From: Cynocephalus volans
Taxonomy: Eukaryota; Chordata; Mammalia; Dermoptera; Cynocephalidae
Assembly: GCF_027409185.1 (NCBI RefSeq)
Contig: NC_084463.1
Span: 110,036,133 to 110,100,132, forward strand
Reading direction: 5' to 3'
Length of the DNA stretch: 64,000 nt
Shown: positions 21,061 through 33,659 of the stretch, piece after piece
Numbering within the stretch: the first letter of the stretch is position 1
Layout of the letters: every line of letters starts with the position of its first letter
The notes under the pieces: model-generated
Database searches by the model: none
Told to the model about the DNA's origin: nothing
The model's input: the letters and a program-made list of their open reading frames with translations, nothing else
Program-made: the position numbers and the translations under genes

Positions 21061-24000
21061 GCTGGAGATAAAAGCCAATGAGATTGTATTTGACATATGA
21101 AATTGGGAAAGGGGGATATCTTAAGCCTCCTTATTCTGGGGGATGGAGCAAATACTAAATTTAGGAAGGCGGAGGACCAAGCTCCACCACCACATGCTTC
21201 TCATTTAGATTCCTGGCTCCAACATTGAATGGACTGAAGTGCAGAGTGGAATTGCACCCATGTTTACTTTGTCAATTGCATGCTTTGTTTCATCGTTTCA
21301 ATCACCATTTATTTTGAGAACCTGTTCTGTGCAAGGGGTCACTAGCTAGTGCTAGACATTGAGATATAAATGAAAACAAGATAATCCTCCCACTCTCTCC
21401 ACTGTACAATTTAGCGGAGGCAGAGACAGAAACCATTAACTATATACAGTAAAATAAGTGTTCTTTTATGGCAAACATACATCACTATGGGGACCAAATG
21501 ATAAGCAATTAATCCATTGGATAGAGAGGTGGGTGTTGCTATTCCCGGGAGAGGTGACACTTCATCTAGGTCCTAAAAGATGAGTAAGAGCTTGGCAAGT
21601 GCATGAGGTAAAGGGTTTCCTAGGCAGAGGGATCACCATGAACAAAGCACAGAGGAATGAAACTGCTTAGGATATTAGCAGGTGAGAGCATAGCATGTGT
21701 TAGAGGAGAGAGAAGCAAGCTGACTTTGCACAATGATACTGGGAAGCCAGTTTCCCTCTGTGAGGTTCATGGTTTCCATTTCTAGGGTTTCAATTCTGCA
21801 GTAAACAAACTGCTGAGAAATATGAATTTCTGTTTATTCTTATTCAGACAGGAGCAGAAAATATTGATGAGTGAGAAAGTGAAAGAAATGTATATAAAAG
21901 GTCCTAGGCCTTGTTAGTCAAGGAATAATTCACAACAACCCTGAGAGGAAAAGGACAGAAGAACTTCTGTCACAATTGTGACCCTGGCCTCTTCCGAGCT
22001 CCATCTTTGGGCAAGGGTCCAGAGCAGCTGCTCCTGCCACAACACCAGGCCTGCTCTCTACTCCTTCAGCGGGCCAGTTCTAGGCCACATGTCCCCTGTG
22101 CCATCCTCCAGTCCCCAGTGTTCCTAGAGATGCATCCTCTGTGCCCAGGTTCCTGTGCCTGAGACTTGGGCATTGCCACCTCCATGCCCCTTTCTATATT
22201 CTGCTCCCTGAATGCTGAGCAGTCCCAGCAGAGATAGGACTAGGGGCTGGTGATGGAGGGCAGGGCTGTACTTTGGAGCTGAGCATCTCCTCCCCTTTGG
22301 CAGAGCAGCTGCTTCTCCTTCTCACTCCTTGCTGCCCAGAGAGAACCAGGAAGAATCTAGGTCCCTCTCCCACCTAAGGCAGTATGCATATGTTAAGTCA
22401 CAGTAGTGTGGCTGGTGGGAGCTTGGCTGGGGGGGAGGGGCTTGCCAAGCAGGCTGGCTTTGGGGTTTAGTGCAAAAGCTGAAATCAACCAAAGTGGCCA
22501 GAGGATGAATAAGAGCTAAAACTTTAGGGAGCAACAAGGGCCAGTGCAGAAAATCAAGTTCAAGTGCAAGCCAGAGACAGAAGGCTAAGATCCTGGCTTG
22601 GATCAGGAATAAGTGAGAAAGGGCTGGGGCAATCACCAGCGGCCTCAGCTGCTTCACTGGTTGTCAGTCACACTTGAGGTCACACACACACTGACTCACA
22701 CATCTTCGGGGCCAGAGAATACTCTGTCTTCACCCGGGTAGAGACCCAGACCCATTTGAGGAGTCTGCAACACAAACTGTCCTTCCCCTCTCTTTTTCCT
22801 CCACACCAGGTCTTGGAAGGAAATCCTTCCTCGAGCACCAGGCGCCTCATGTAACCCTGAAGTGCGTGCAGATTTTGACTGGTATATATTTCCCTTACCA
22901 GGAGACTTCAGGACTCTCCCTTTGAGCGTAATTTTAAAAAAGAGAGCAACCGGAGAGGAGATGGTAAGAGGGAGGGAACAGAAGGAAGGGTTTGAGTAGG
23001 TACTCTAGCAGGACGCTTGAGAGAGCTGAGAAGGGCTGAAGCCTTACAAGGCAACAGAGGGGGACAGCTGAGGGGCTTGAGAGGCACTGACAGAGCAAGA
23101 AGAGAGGGTGAGCATGTTCCTATGTGCTTTGGTGTATGAACTTAGCATGGGCAACCTGCTAAAGCTATTTGACTGTGTTTGGGGGAAGGATTAAAAAACA
23201 CTTAGCAATGAGGGGTGGCTGTCCATATTCTAATTCTAATATTCTCACATTTCCTACTACCCTGAAAATTGTCCTATATGAGACCTGGTGGCTGCCTCTG
23301 TGAGCCCACAGTTCAGGAGATGATAGGAAATCTAGAAACTTGTCCTGAGAGGACATCTTTTTTCAGCTTTACAGATGACCCTATCTCTTGTTTAATATTC
23401 GCAGTAAAGCAAAGTCCATTTCTAAACATGCGGACAAATGCACCGCACCCGCTTACCTCTACTTGGCTCCCTACTCCGTGACTCAAGTTTACTGTCAGCC
23501 CCGTCTGTGGATGGAAAATTCACATTTGAGCAGTTCAGGACTTTAAGGAGAAAATTATGTGTTTTTACATCTACCAACTTTAGTAGATGTAAGATGCTAT
23601 GTCAAGGTTGTTTTAGGTTTACAATTTCTGATTATTAAGGGCAATGAACATTTCCCCATCCACTTGGGTACTGATTTTATTTCTCCTTGTGAATTACATA
23701 CTTACCTTCTTCGTCAATTGAGCTGTTGGTACTTTGTTTTTATATATTCCAACAAACTTTTATATATTTGAGGTATTATCTGCTTGTTATTTGGTACAGA
23801 CATTTCCCCCAAGCTGTTTTCTTTTTAAAATCCTACCAGATTTTTATATTTTTGAATGTTAGTCTTCCTTTGCAGTTTCTTTTGTTGTTCTAAGGTGTTG
23901 AGAATGCTGACATTTATCCCTAAACATAACCATTTTTATCCTATTTATTATAGTGTTTCTATGACTGTTCTTTAAACTAGCTAGCATTTTAATCAACTTG

Positions 24001-24200
24001 GAATTTATTTTGATGTATGATGTGAAACTTACATTTTTTTCTTAAAAATTTCATTCATTCATCCGAGCATTCCCTACATAGTTAATCCTTCCTTACTGCC
24101 GTGTTTGGAAATATTACTTTACTATGTGCCCCATCAGGATTATATAGGTATGTTTGTTCAGCCTCATTCTTTTCAGATGATCTCAATTTCTATTTTTGGC
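21061..24200. other. Intergenic DNA, no gene seen
   Basis: Moderate GC with a MIR/L2-like piece near 21290-21390. Nothing else is recognised and no convincing exon is visible. Confidence 0.45.
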
Positions 24201-25550
24201 TCTGGTCTTAGGCCCCGTCCAGCAGTGCCGAAGGAACATCTCGCCCCCTTCAGGCGGCTGTTGTTTGCAAGACCTGGGAAGCCTGGGGCAGGGCCGCACG
24301 CCCCCTGGTCTATGTCCTCTGAGCCCGGGTGGACGTGTCGCTCTGTCCCCGCGGGAGGATTGGGGATCCCTTTAACAGTCCTCCTGTCCAAGTCACCTGG
24401 GACCTCGAGCTTTCCGGGTCCCATGTCTCTAGTACTCGGTAGTGCCAGGGCTTTACCCTGCCAGTCGAGTGGGGACTGTCCCCTTCCGGGCTCTCCTTTT
24501 TCCGTCTTTCCACCTCCCTGACTCCAGGGCAACTCCCCCAACACGCTGCCGGCACAGCTTGGCGCCAGGGCGCGCAGTTCTGGCGGTCAGCGCCGCATGC
24601 AGCTGCACCGAGTCTGGGCGCCCGGATCGGTTCTGGGTGCTGACTTTCCAGCTCACTCAGAGCTGCTCTCTGGGCCCGCCTATTTCCCTCCACTTCCCCG
24701 GCTGTCCCCTTCTGGCTGTACACCCTCCCAACAAGGGGCCCACGACTGGAAGTGTCGTTGAAAAAGACACGGTTCTAACACGAAAAATAAAATCTTTTAT
24801 GTATTCAACAGATGTGCGCATACCTACTGTATGCCAGATACCGGTGTCTGATGAGCCAGCCTCGGGCTCCGAGAGCCTGGCTGGGTTGCCAAAGCCTAAA
24901 TCAGGTTACGAGCATCTCGGGGCATGGGTGGAGGGAGGGGAGGGAGATGGGGGAGGACCGTCCTAGAGATTTCAGTGACAGAGAATGCGCTGGGCCACGC
25001 GCCCCTCCCCTCACTATCTGCACATTCATCCGCGGTCGAGGTGCCGCACAGCCGAAGCCGGTCAATGTCCTCCCGGCCCTGCGAGCCGCTCCTGCGCTGG
25101 AAGGTCGTGCGCTGCCCGGGTGGCTCCTGTCCGCACCCACGAGAGGGAGCTCGCGGGCAGGGAATTCTGCGGGCAGCGGCAGCTGGGGACGGCCGCCCAC
25201 GCCTGGGCCCCTCGGGGCTCCACCCGGGGCCGCTTACCCCCAGCGACCCAATGGCTGCGCTTCGCGCTCTTTGGACACGCGCTGATAATCCACGTCTGGA
25301 AAACCCGGTCACAACTGGAGAATAAAATTTAAATACATGTGAGACAACCAGCGGCTGCCCATTTCCGGGAAAAAAAACCAAAACCCTGAAAAGCCGGGGC
25401 TGGCTCCCGGAAGCCTCGGATTCTCGGACTTCTCGGTCGGGAGTCTGGCGCCCTCCAGTATCTGGGCCCTGGGGCAAGGGAACTGTCGCCAGGACCCCTC
25501 CAGGGCACTTGTAAGACTGACTGCTGCAGGGATGAGGGACCCTTTTAACA
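24200..25550. promoter_or_regulatory. Orphan CpG island between WEE1 and SWAP70
   Basis: A sharp switch to GC-rich, CG-dense DNA runs for about 1.35 kb inside an AT-rich intergenic region. It is interrupted near 24780-24860 by an AT-richer MIR-like piece. CG dinucleotides are densest at 25020-25290. A CCAAT box lies at 25248-25252. Open frames up to 224 codons exist on both strands but show no recognisable domain and follow from GC content. It is more than 8.5 kb from WEE1 and 35 kb from SWAP70, so it serves neither core promoter. It may be the promoter of an unannotated transcript or an enhancer. Confidence 0.7.
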
Positions 25551-26830
25551 TGTTTCTTGAATTTGCGCAAACATTTACTGCCCCTCAGAAGAACATACGT
25601 AACAAGAAGTCTCTGAATTCAGTATTTCTTTTAAATGAATTTGTATTTATTCATCACAATACTATCAACAGACTTGAAAAATAGCGTGCACGTCGTACAG
25701 TATGTAGGACGTTGTTTTTATTCAGAACGGTCAGGGGTTCTCAATCTGGGGTATGAGTGGATAGTATTCGGGGGGTCCATGAAACTGCTGAAATTGTTTC
25801 AGATTTTGGGGCTGATGTGCAGTTTTCTTGGGAAGAAGGTATGTATCTTTGATGATTACCAAAGAGTTCACAGCCATAGTTTGGTTAATAAGTCCTGGTC
25901 TAAAGCGAACGCTCAGTGGGTTTACGATTCTGAGCTTTTTGCCCTAACCCGACGTCCCCGGATCTGGACCCCTGCGGGAGAGTTTGGATCTCCAGCGAGG
26001 GTCATAGAGCGTAGACTTGACTGTCTCTCCTTACAGGAGGGCCCCCCAACCCCCACCCCACAAATACTCCAGGGACACAGATGGTTTCGTTTTAAAGCCA
26101 AGTTAGGTTCAAGTAGGTTTACTTCTGCATTTCTCTGAGCTTAAATAGAACTTTCTGGTGGGTTTTTTCCCCCAGGGTTAGTCATGCAAACGCTCTATGC
26201 CTCACTTAGTGCTGGGTTTCGGCCTCTGGGGCAGCCCTTCTGCACAGGCTTGTCCCAGGACTTCTCTGCAACGCTCGGGAGTTCCTGGGGGAACTTGAGT
26301 GCTGACCTCACTGGGCTGGGATTTTTCCTCAGCCTATGTGCCCAGGGCGTTAAAACATGTTCCTTTTATGGAAAAAAAGAATACAAGATCTTAACCGTGG
26401 AGGAAAAAAGATAACCAAACCACCCATAATCCCACTAATCGGCCTAACACAATAATTTTGTTTTTAATATCAGCTCTCTCATAATTTTACGTTGCTGTGA
26501 TATGGTAGAACAGTAATTATATATTAAAAACTGTTCAATTTTACAATCTGCTACTTTTCCTTAACATACCATGAGCATTTTACTGTCTTCATAATTTATG
26601 TTTTTAATAGCTGTGTGCTTTTCCACCCTACAAGCACACTTCATTTCCCTTTGTTGCACATTTGTATGGGTTCCAGCTTATTGGTGTTTGTGTGGGTGTG
26701 TGGGGGTGTGTGTGGGTGTGTATGATAATGGTGGTGTTGTGTCATGGGTGTTGTGTTCAGAGAGTTCACACCGAGTTCTCTTCTGTTCTCCAGCCAATTT
26801 CTGGTGTCACGATGAACTCTCCAGAGAAGC
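25551..26830. other. Intergenic DNA, no gene seen
   Basis: Composition returns to AT-rich. No gene and no named repeat is recognised. A GT-rich run sits near 26690-26722. Confidence 0.45.
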
Positions 26831-27868
26831 CATGCTCATTGACTCACTCATTCATTCATCCAGCTAGTATTTAACCAATGTCTACTACATGCCAGGCATT
26901 TGTCCAAGCACTGAGGATACATAAGTGAACAAGACAAAGTTTCTGCTACTATGGAGCTTGCATTCCAGTTAGTGGAGACAGACAAAAAACAAATATATAT
27001 TTTACAATGTATGTACATGTACATATATATGGTAATGATAAGTGCAACAGAGAGAAATGAAGCAAAGTAAGGGAGATCGGGTGTACTTTTTTTGTAGCAT
27101 AGTCAGGGAAAACCTTTTTGATAAGGTGACATTTGAGCAGATAAGTGAAAAAAGTGAAAGAGCAACCCTTTTGCAAATCTGGGGAAATGACTTTTTAGAG
27201 AGAGAAAACACAAGTGCAAAGGTCCTGAGGCAGGAGTGTGCCTGGTATGTTGGAGGAGGGCAGCGTGAGAAGAGTGGAGTGAGCAGGAGCAGTGAAAAGG
27301 GGATTCAAATAGAGAGGAGAAAAGCCCGTGATGAGTCCATATCCTGCGGGGCCTATGGGCTTTTACTCTGAGATGAGGAGCCAGTGAAGAATTTTGGGCA
27401 GAGGAATGAGATGCCCTGACTTAACTTTTAAAAGAATCAATTTGGTCGTTGTGGAGAACAGACTATCAGAATCTGGAGGCTGTCACAATAATGAAAGCAA
27501 GAGACCATGTGGTGCTTCAGAGCAGGGTGAAGTGGTTAAGATGGAAAGGATAGCCTGGGCTTGGATCCGACAGGGTTTGTTGACGGGTTGAATGTGAAGT
27601 TTGAAAGGGAAGAGTCAAAGATTATTTAAAAGCTTAGAAAGAATGGAATTGCTATTGAGTTTATTGAGTTTTGTTGTTGTTTGTTCATTTGTTTGTGATA
27701 AGGGAGACAGGAAATTAGGAATTTAGTTTTGGAAATGTTAAATTTGAGACATCTGTTAAAAAGCTAAGTGAATAAGTAGGCCATTGATTATACGAACTCG
27801 AAATATAGGGGAAAAGTCAGAGCTGATTTTGAAGATGTCAGTGAAGATAGAATACTCAAAGCAGGAGA
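26830..27868 (-). mobile_element. L2 LINE 3' region, antisense
   Basis: Begins with ATTCATTCATCCAG and a CTACATGCCAGGCA stretch, the reverse of the L2 3' end, and continues through GGTGACATTTGAGCAG (about 27126) and CCTGAGGCAGGAGTGTG (about 27224), all L2 wording in reverse. It joins a sense L2 directly at about 27870. Confidence 0.65.
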
Positions 27869-27869
27869 T

Positions 27870-28743
27870 GGAATGAGGTCCAGTCCAGACCTCTCTCCCC
27901 AATCATTTATCCAGCTGTCTACTTGACATCTCCACTTGGATGGCTAAAAGACAACCCAAGCTCAACGTGTCCAAAACTTAATATCTGATCTTAACTCACC
28001 CAAACTACTCCACCTGCAGCTTCCCCCATCTCCGCTGATGACAGCACCATTCTTTAATTGCTCAGACAAAAACCTGGGAGTCAGACTTTACTTTTTCTCT
28101 CACCTCCCATATCCAATCTGTCAGAAAATCCTATTGGCTTTGCCTTCAAAATATATCCAGAATCTAGTCCACACACTTCTCACCACCTTGATTGCTACCG
28201 TACCGATCAGAGACACCATTAGTTTTTTCTTGCCTGGGTTACCGCAATAGCCTCCCAACAATTTCCTCTGCTTCTGCAACTACCCACCCTCTCTCCTATC
28301 AGTCTATTCTCAACATGGTAGCCAGAAGAATTCTTTTAAAACATGTCAGATCAAGGCCGTCCTCTGCTCAAAACCTTCCAACATTTGCTGTTTCACTCAG
28401 AGTAAAAGACACAGATCTTGTAATTACCTGCACTAGCTGACCCAGAGCCTCCACCTAACCCTACCTCCGACTGTTCTGTCCATCACTTACTTTGCTCCAG
28501 CAACATGGGTCTCTCTGTTCCTCAAACATGCCAGACACACTCCTTCCTCAGTTCCCTCTGCCTGGAATGCTCTTTTCTCACCTATCCCTCTTTTCTTCTT
28601 CCTAAGGTTTTACTCATCTAGCTTTCTCAGTGAGACTGCTTCTGATCACCGTATTTAATATGCAACACCTTTCACCCTGTGTTCCTGATCCTGCTTTCCT
28701 CGCTCCCACTTTTTTCTTTTTTATATACCTTGTTACTTTATAG

Positions 28744-28786
<43 letters not shown>

Positions 28787-28920
28787 TAATATGAGCTCTT
28801 TGAGAACAGGGATCTTTGTTTTATTTGTCTTTTTTTGTTTGCTTATGTGTCTGAAGTACCCAGGACAGTGCTTGGTAAATGGCAGATGCTTGATAAATAT
28901 TTGTTGAGTGACTGAATGGT
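27870..28920 (+). mobile_element. L2 LINE 3' region, sense
   Basis: Reads as L2 in forward direction: the late ORF2 segment near 28070-28330 (translated NLGV.LYFFSHLPYPIC is a decayed L2 ORF2 end), the CCTCTGCCTGGAATGCTC region near 28555, and the terminal AAATATTTGTTGAGTGA near 28896. An AC microsatellite interrupts it. There is no intact frame. Confidence 0.7.
28747..28785. repeat. (AC)n microsatellite inside L2
   Basis: A pure 39-bp run. Confidence 0.97.
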
Positions 28921-29854
28921 TAAATGAGTCTGATGGTCTCCAAGGCAGTTTGTGTAGGTGAGGCTGAATGAAATATGGAGGTGAGGGAAGAAAGAGGTCA
29001 AGAGTAGATATAATGTTGAAACTTGTTTTGGGCTGGGTGAAAGGTCTGGGTAAAAAATTACTTGGGCTCTGAACCAAGGCAGGGAATAGAAGCATATTTT
29101 TAAAATGTCATGCTCTGTCTGCTGTGAGTCTTTAAAAATTGGAAGTTAGAGAAACCATGTCATTTGTTCATTCATTCATTTATTCACTCAATCATTCATC
29201 AAATGTTTTCTCTGCACCTACAATATGGAAGATACTGGAGTATCAAACGCTGTGTGCACACAGAGCCTTCCTGAGTTAAAAGGTGAAGTTTCCAAGTAGA
29301 TGAAAGAAGCGGTACACTCTTTGAGCAGGATATTTGTCTCAGTCTCCCAGTGCTACCACCACGTTGTAGGAGCAGCCAAAAATCTCACAGTTGGGAAAAG
29401 TGAAGTGAAGTGGCTGGTGCTCTTCTAGCAAATATTGCTGTTTTGCTGCTCAGGAGCTCTGGGCCTTCCTTGGCTTGAGGAGAACACAAGTACAGGATCC
29501 ATGCTCCAAAACATACCCAGCAGCCATCTTCTGCAACTGTGTAGGCTGAGACCCTGCTCAGCCTTCCCTTCCCTTCTGCACCCATTGGGAACTGGCTGAA
29601 GCAAGTCCAGGGGCAGGACATGTTGACTGGTGGAGTGCCAGGAAGACCTACCAATTAGACCAGTTAGAGAATTATCTGGGTTAACCAGCAGGTTTTTCAA
29701 ACATGCAAGTCCCCAATAGGATGAGATGGATGGGTACCAGGGTTAGCGGAGCTCCAAAAGGAGAATCTAATTGCAGGCACTATGCACAGATAAGTTCTCT
29801 GGATCCCAGGGTCCCGGAAGTTGCTGGAGACACAGAGGTGTATAGCAGTTTCAT
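28921..29854. other. Intergenic DNA, no gene seen
   Basis: A MIR/L2-type tail (ATTCATTCATTTATTCACTC) lies near 29168-29235 in reverse. The rest is unassigned. Confidence 0.4.
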
Positions 29855-29986
29855 CCTTTAAAAAAAAAAAAAAATCTTTTAAAATTAATTATTTATTTTT
29901 TGGTGGCTGGACAGTGTAGGGATCAAGTCCTGGACCTTGGTGTTATCAGCACCACACTCTAACCAACTGAGCTAACCAGCTATTCG
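29855..29986 (-). mobile_element. tRNA-Ile-like SINE
   Basis: On the - strand: AGCTGGTTAGCTCAGTTGG, GGTGCTGATAACACCAAGG, then a decayed B-box and an A-rich tail. AGTTTCAT repeats at both ends (29847-29854 and 29987-29994). Confidence 0.85.
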
Positions 29987-31795
29987 AGTTTCATTGTTTA
30001 CTTCTCTGCGTGTATGAGTGTATGCGTAACTTGTCACATTGCTTTAGGCCTTCAGGGCAAACACAGATCTGGATCTAGGCCAGGATGACCCAGGAGTCCG
30101 GCTTTTGACTCCTCTCCACTCTAGCTACACCATGTCCTTTCTTGCTTGGGGTCTGGCATAAAAATCATCTCGATTTGTAAATGTGGTTGATTTAAAGGAA
30201 ATGAGATTGGGTGGGACAAAGAGGCTAACTTTTCACTTTTTACATTTTGGTGTTATTAATTCTCAAAATGAGCAGGAGTCATTTCTGTTACTTAAAACAA
30301 TTGGAAATGGAGGCTCAGGAATAAAATCATTCAGTTTCAAGAAGGCCCTGCAATTGAGTTCTTAGTATTTGGACTTAAGAGACTTTCAGAAAGTTAGTCC
30401 TATTTTTTTAAAGAGGAAAACATGGAATAAAAACACGGGCATACTTACAAGCCAGCAAGCATCAGTACTCTGACATCTCTCCCCTCGCCTCCACCCGCAA
30501 TGTTACTGCCTCGGTTTAGGCTTCATGGCCTTTCTCCTGGCCTATAAACCCCATGAGGGCAAGGCCATGGTTACTGTTTTACCTCGGGAGCATGGTACAG
30601 TTCCTGACACAGAGTGGCCAGTCCATCAGTAAGTACTAAAAGTAAATGGACTATGGCAACAATCTCAGATTGATCTCCGTGCTTCTATTCCTACCCTCGC
30701 TGCTAATTAAATTCAGCAAACATTCATTGATAAACTACTATTGACTTCAAGCAGCAGTCTTCAAATGTTCGAGGTCTCTATGCCCCCAAGTCACTTTGAG
30801 AATTTGTATTATAAGTTTAAATAATTTCAAACGATATAATTTCTGACTTATTGTATATATTGACATTTAAAACTATTATAACACCTTTAAAAATGTATCT
30901 AATAGAATGCTATAATAAATGCCATGCCATACAGAAATGTATCTAATAGGGGCGGGGAGGGTCCAAAAAAAAATGTATCTAATGGAATACTGTAATAAAT
31001 ACCATGGCAATTTGATACGCACCATCACCCATTAAAAAAAAAAATAGACAAACACCACTGTTTTCCTACAACCGCCCTGCTTGCATCAAACTCTGTCTTC
31101 TCTGTACCTGCACCTGCAACCAAGGAGCCGAGTGTTGCTAAAGAAGAATCATGGAACCAGCTGACTGCTTTTGTTTAAATTAATGATTACAAACCCTGAA
31201 TGGGCTCTCAGTACCTGCCTGGCTGTCCTTTCCAATTTCCCTAATAAAGTCCTTTTGTCTTTCCCATACCTTGTCTGTTCTCTCTTCGCAAACCTTCCAT
31301 GTCCTGCCCATCCCTCAATTTCAGCAGATAACCTCACCTTCCACACTTCAATGAGGAACTCGAGGCCAGGAGGCAGGAACTCCCTCATTTTCCCACCAAC
31401 AGGCTCTACCCCTGCTTGAGGCTGCTCTCTTTTTCCTCCTGTTGCAATGCAAGGGTAGATCTCGCCAATCACCAGTCAGTCTCTCCTTCTGGGCTCCACA
31501 GCCCATTGCTCTGTATGCTATTAATGTATGTGTCAATCTGGATTATTCCCTATACCCCCATCTTTAACCCTCTCTTGACCCTACATCCTCTTCCAGCCAC
31601 CATCCCGTTTCTCTGTTCTCATTCACAGCAAAATTCTTAAAAAAGTTGTCAACTCACTGCATTTCTGCCTCCTTGTTTCCCATTTGCTCTTTTAAAAAAA
31701 TGTGTGGAATGTGTATTCACTGACTAAAAAGTGAGCTTGCATGTTAGACAGTGATAAATGCTATACAGAAAAATAAAGCGGAGACAGTTAGGGAG
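29987..31795. other. Intergenic DNA, no gene seen
   Basis: Contains a small local duplication at 30889-31010 and otherwise nothing I can name. Confidence 0.4.
30889..31010. repeat. Local duplication of an AT-rich 40-mer
   Basis: AAATGTATCTAAT occurs at 30891, 30935 and 30971. The first and third copies extend over about 40 bp each with a few changes, while the middle one is cut short and followed by a G-rich stretch. Confidence 0.8.
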
Positions 31796-32095
31796 TGTAT
31801 GCGGGGGGACTGTAATTTTAAATGAGGTGATCAGGTAAGACCTCACTGAGAAGGTACATTTGAGTCAAGACCCGAGAGAGGAGTTAGTCGTACAGATATC
31901 TGGGGGAAGAACGTACCAGGCAGAGAAAATTGCAGGAGTAAAGACCTCAGGGTGGAAACATGCCTGAAAGACTGGAGTAACTGCACAAAACAACAAGGAA
32001 GGACAGCGAGGCCAATCTGCCTGGAGCTAAGTGAGCAAGGTAATGAGAAGCTAGGAGATAAACCTGGCTTAATAAAGGGGCCAGACTATGTGGTG

Positions 32096-32296
32096 CAGAA
32101 GTCGGCAAACTTTTTCTGTAAAATGAGAGATAGCACATATTGTATGATTTGCAGGCCACGTCTGGTCTCCATTGCATAATTTTTCTCCTTTTTTTCTTTC
32201 TTTTTAAAAATTGTTTAATGATCCTTAAAAGTGTAAAAGTCTTCTTTCCTCTGACAGGGCAAGGATTTGGCCCGGCTGGCCTTAGTTTGCCACCTG
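32096..32296. mobile_element. hAT/Charlie-type MITE nested in L2
   Basis: Starts CAGAAGTCGGCAAACTTTTT and ends near AGTTTGCCACCTG, inverted ends typical of the mammalian Charlie-derived MITE whose consensus begins with TCGGCAAACTTTTTCTGTAA. L2 sequence lies on both sides, so it is an insertion into L2. Confidence 0.6.
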
Positions 32297-32462
32297 CTTT
32301 CCCGCTCGCCCCATCCGTAGGACCTCATAGGCCATTGTAAAGATTTTGGCTTTTATTCTGAGTAGAGGAGGTATGACCTCTCTTGCATTTTGGAGGGTCT
32401 CTCCTCTGTTGTATGGAGAATAGGCCAAAGGGTGCGGGGACGGAGAAAGCAGGGACTAGAGT

Positions 32463-33060
32463 ATACTGGAGTTTAGGTTATATATTGTGGCGTGATAAAC
32501 TACCTCACATTTCAGAGGCTTAAACAACAAACTTTTTATTATTACTCATGGTTGTGTGGGTCAGGAATTTGGATTGAACACAGCAGGGTTAGCTTGTCTC
32601 TACACCAAGCAATTTCTGCTGAGACTAGAATGTCTGATATGACTTCTTTATTCCCATATGTGTTGCCTCAGCTAGGATGGCGCACACATGTGGGGGCTGG
32701 CTGCAACAGCTCCCCTGGGGTCATGTGTCTGGGGACTTAGTTCTTACCATGGGTTGGATTCCTCAGTTTGCCTCCAGGTGGTCTCATTGCCTCTGCCTCT
32801 TCATGTGGCCTCTCCAGTAGGGTAGCCAGACTTTTTTCATTGCAACTCTGGGCTCCCAAAAGCATGCAAGTGGAAGTTGCCAGGCTTCTAAGACTTAGGA
32901 TCACCACTGGCAAGCATCATTTCTGCCACATTCATTCTCTTGGTTAAAATAGGTCACAGGACCAGCCCAGATTTGAGGGGAGGGGACCACTCAAAGTCAT
33001 GAATACAGTAGCTGTAGTTCATTGGGGGCAATCACAGTGACAACCCAACACCACTGAATT
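32463..33060 (-). repeat. Old mammal-wide repeat, family A, copy 1 (probably LTR-type)
   Basis: Starts like the widespread repeat whose consensus begins GTTATCTATTGCTGCGTAAC. It contains CAGAGGCTTAAACAACAA, GTGTGGGTCAGGAATTTGG, CATGTGGCCTCTCCAG and AGGGGAGGGGACCAC in that order. A second member lies at 53403-54030. I know the family by its wording but not with certainty by name. Confidence 0.55.
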
Positions 33061-33659
33061 GAAAGTTATTTTGATAATGTAGGCAAGATGTGATGGTAGT
33101 TTGGACCAGGGATTAGCAATGGAGATGGTGAGAATTCATTGGTTTCTGGATATATTTTGAAGTTAGAGTTTGCTGATGGCATTGAATGTGGGTGTGAAAG
33201 AGAGAGGAATAGAGGACAACTGTGAGGTATTCAGACTGATCATGTGGAAAAATGCCATTTACTGAGAGGCAGAAGACTGAGGGAGGAGCTGGTTTAAGGG
33301 GACTATTAGGGGTTCAGATTGAAATTTTAAGCTTGAGATTTCTATTGAACATACAAACAGAGGTATCAAGGAGCATCTGAATATCGGGTTTGAGAAGTCT
33401 GGTATAGATCTATAATTTACAAGTTGTCAGTGTACAGATGGTATTTCAAGCCATGAGACAGGATAATATCACCAAGGCAGCCTGAAAGCAAGGAAGAGAA
33501 ATTTCCAGGTGCCAGAAATCAAAAAGCAGCCCAAAGATAGCATGGCGAGAGGAATCCAAAGCTAGGACAGGATAGATCTTAAGCCACTGAGGATAGGATT
33601 AATGTTGACATGGAAACAGGAGATGATGCCTTGGCCCTGATAAGGTTTGGAGCTGGAAT

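Larger units (their letters stand above)
31800..33490 (-). mobile_element. L2 LINE, antisense, holding two younger repeats
   Basis: L2 wording in reverse is seen at 31825-32095, resumes at 32315-32460 (GGCCATTGTAAAGATTTTGG, then TTTTATTCTGAGTAGAGG) and again at 33065-33480 (GGATATATTTTGAAG, CCATTTACTGAGAGGCAGAAG). The two gaps are filled by a hAT MITE and by an old mammalian repeat. Confidence 0.6.

Noticed and set aside
24896-25570. 224-codon frame on the - strand in the orphan CpG island
   Set aside because: CG-rich DNA has few stops; the predicted protein has no recognisable domain and the opposite strand is equally open.
28038-28250. 70-codon frame that looks protein-like
   Set aside because: It is a decayed piece of L2 ORF2, not a host gene.
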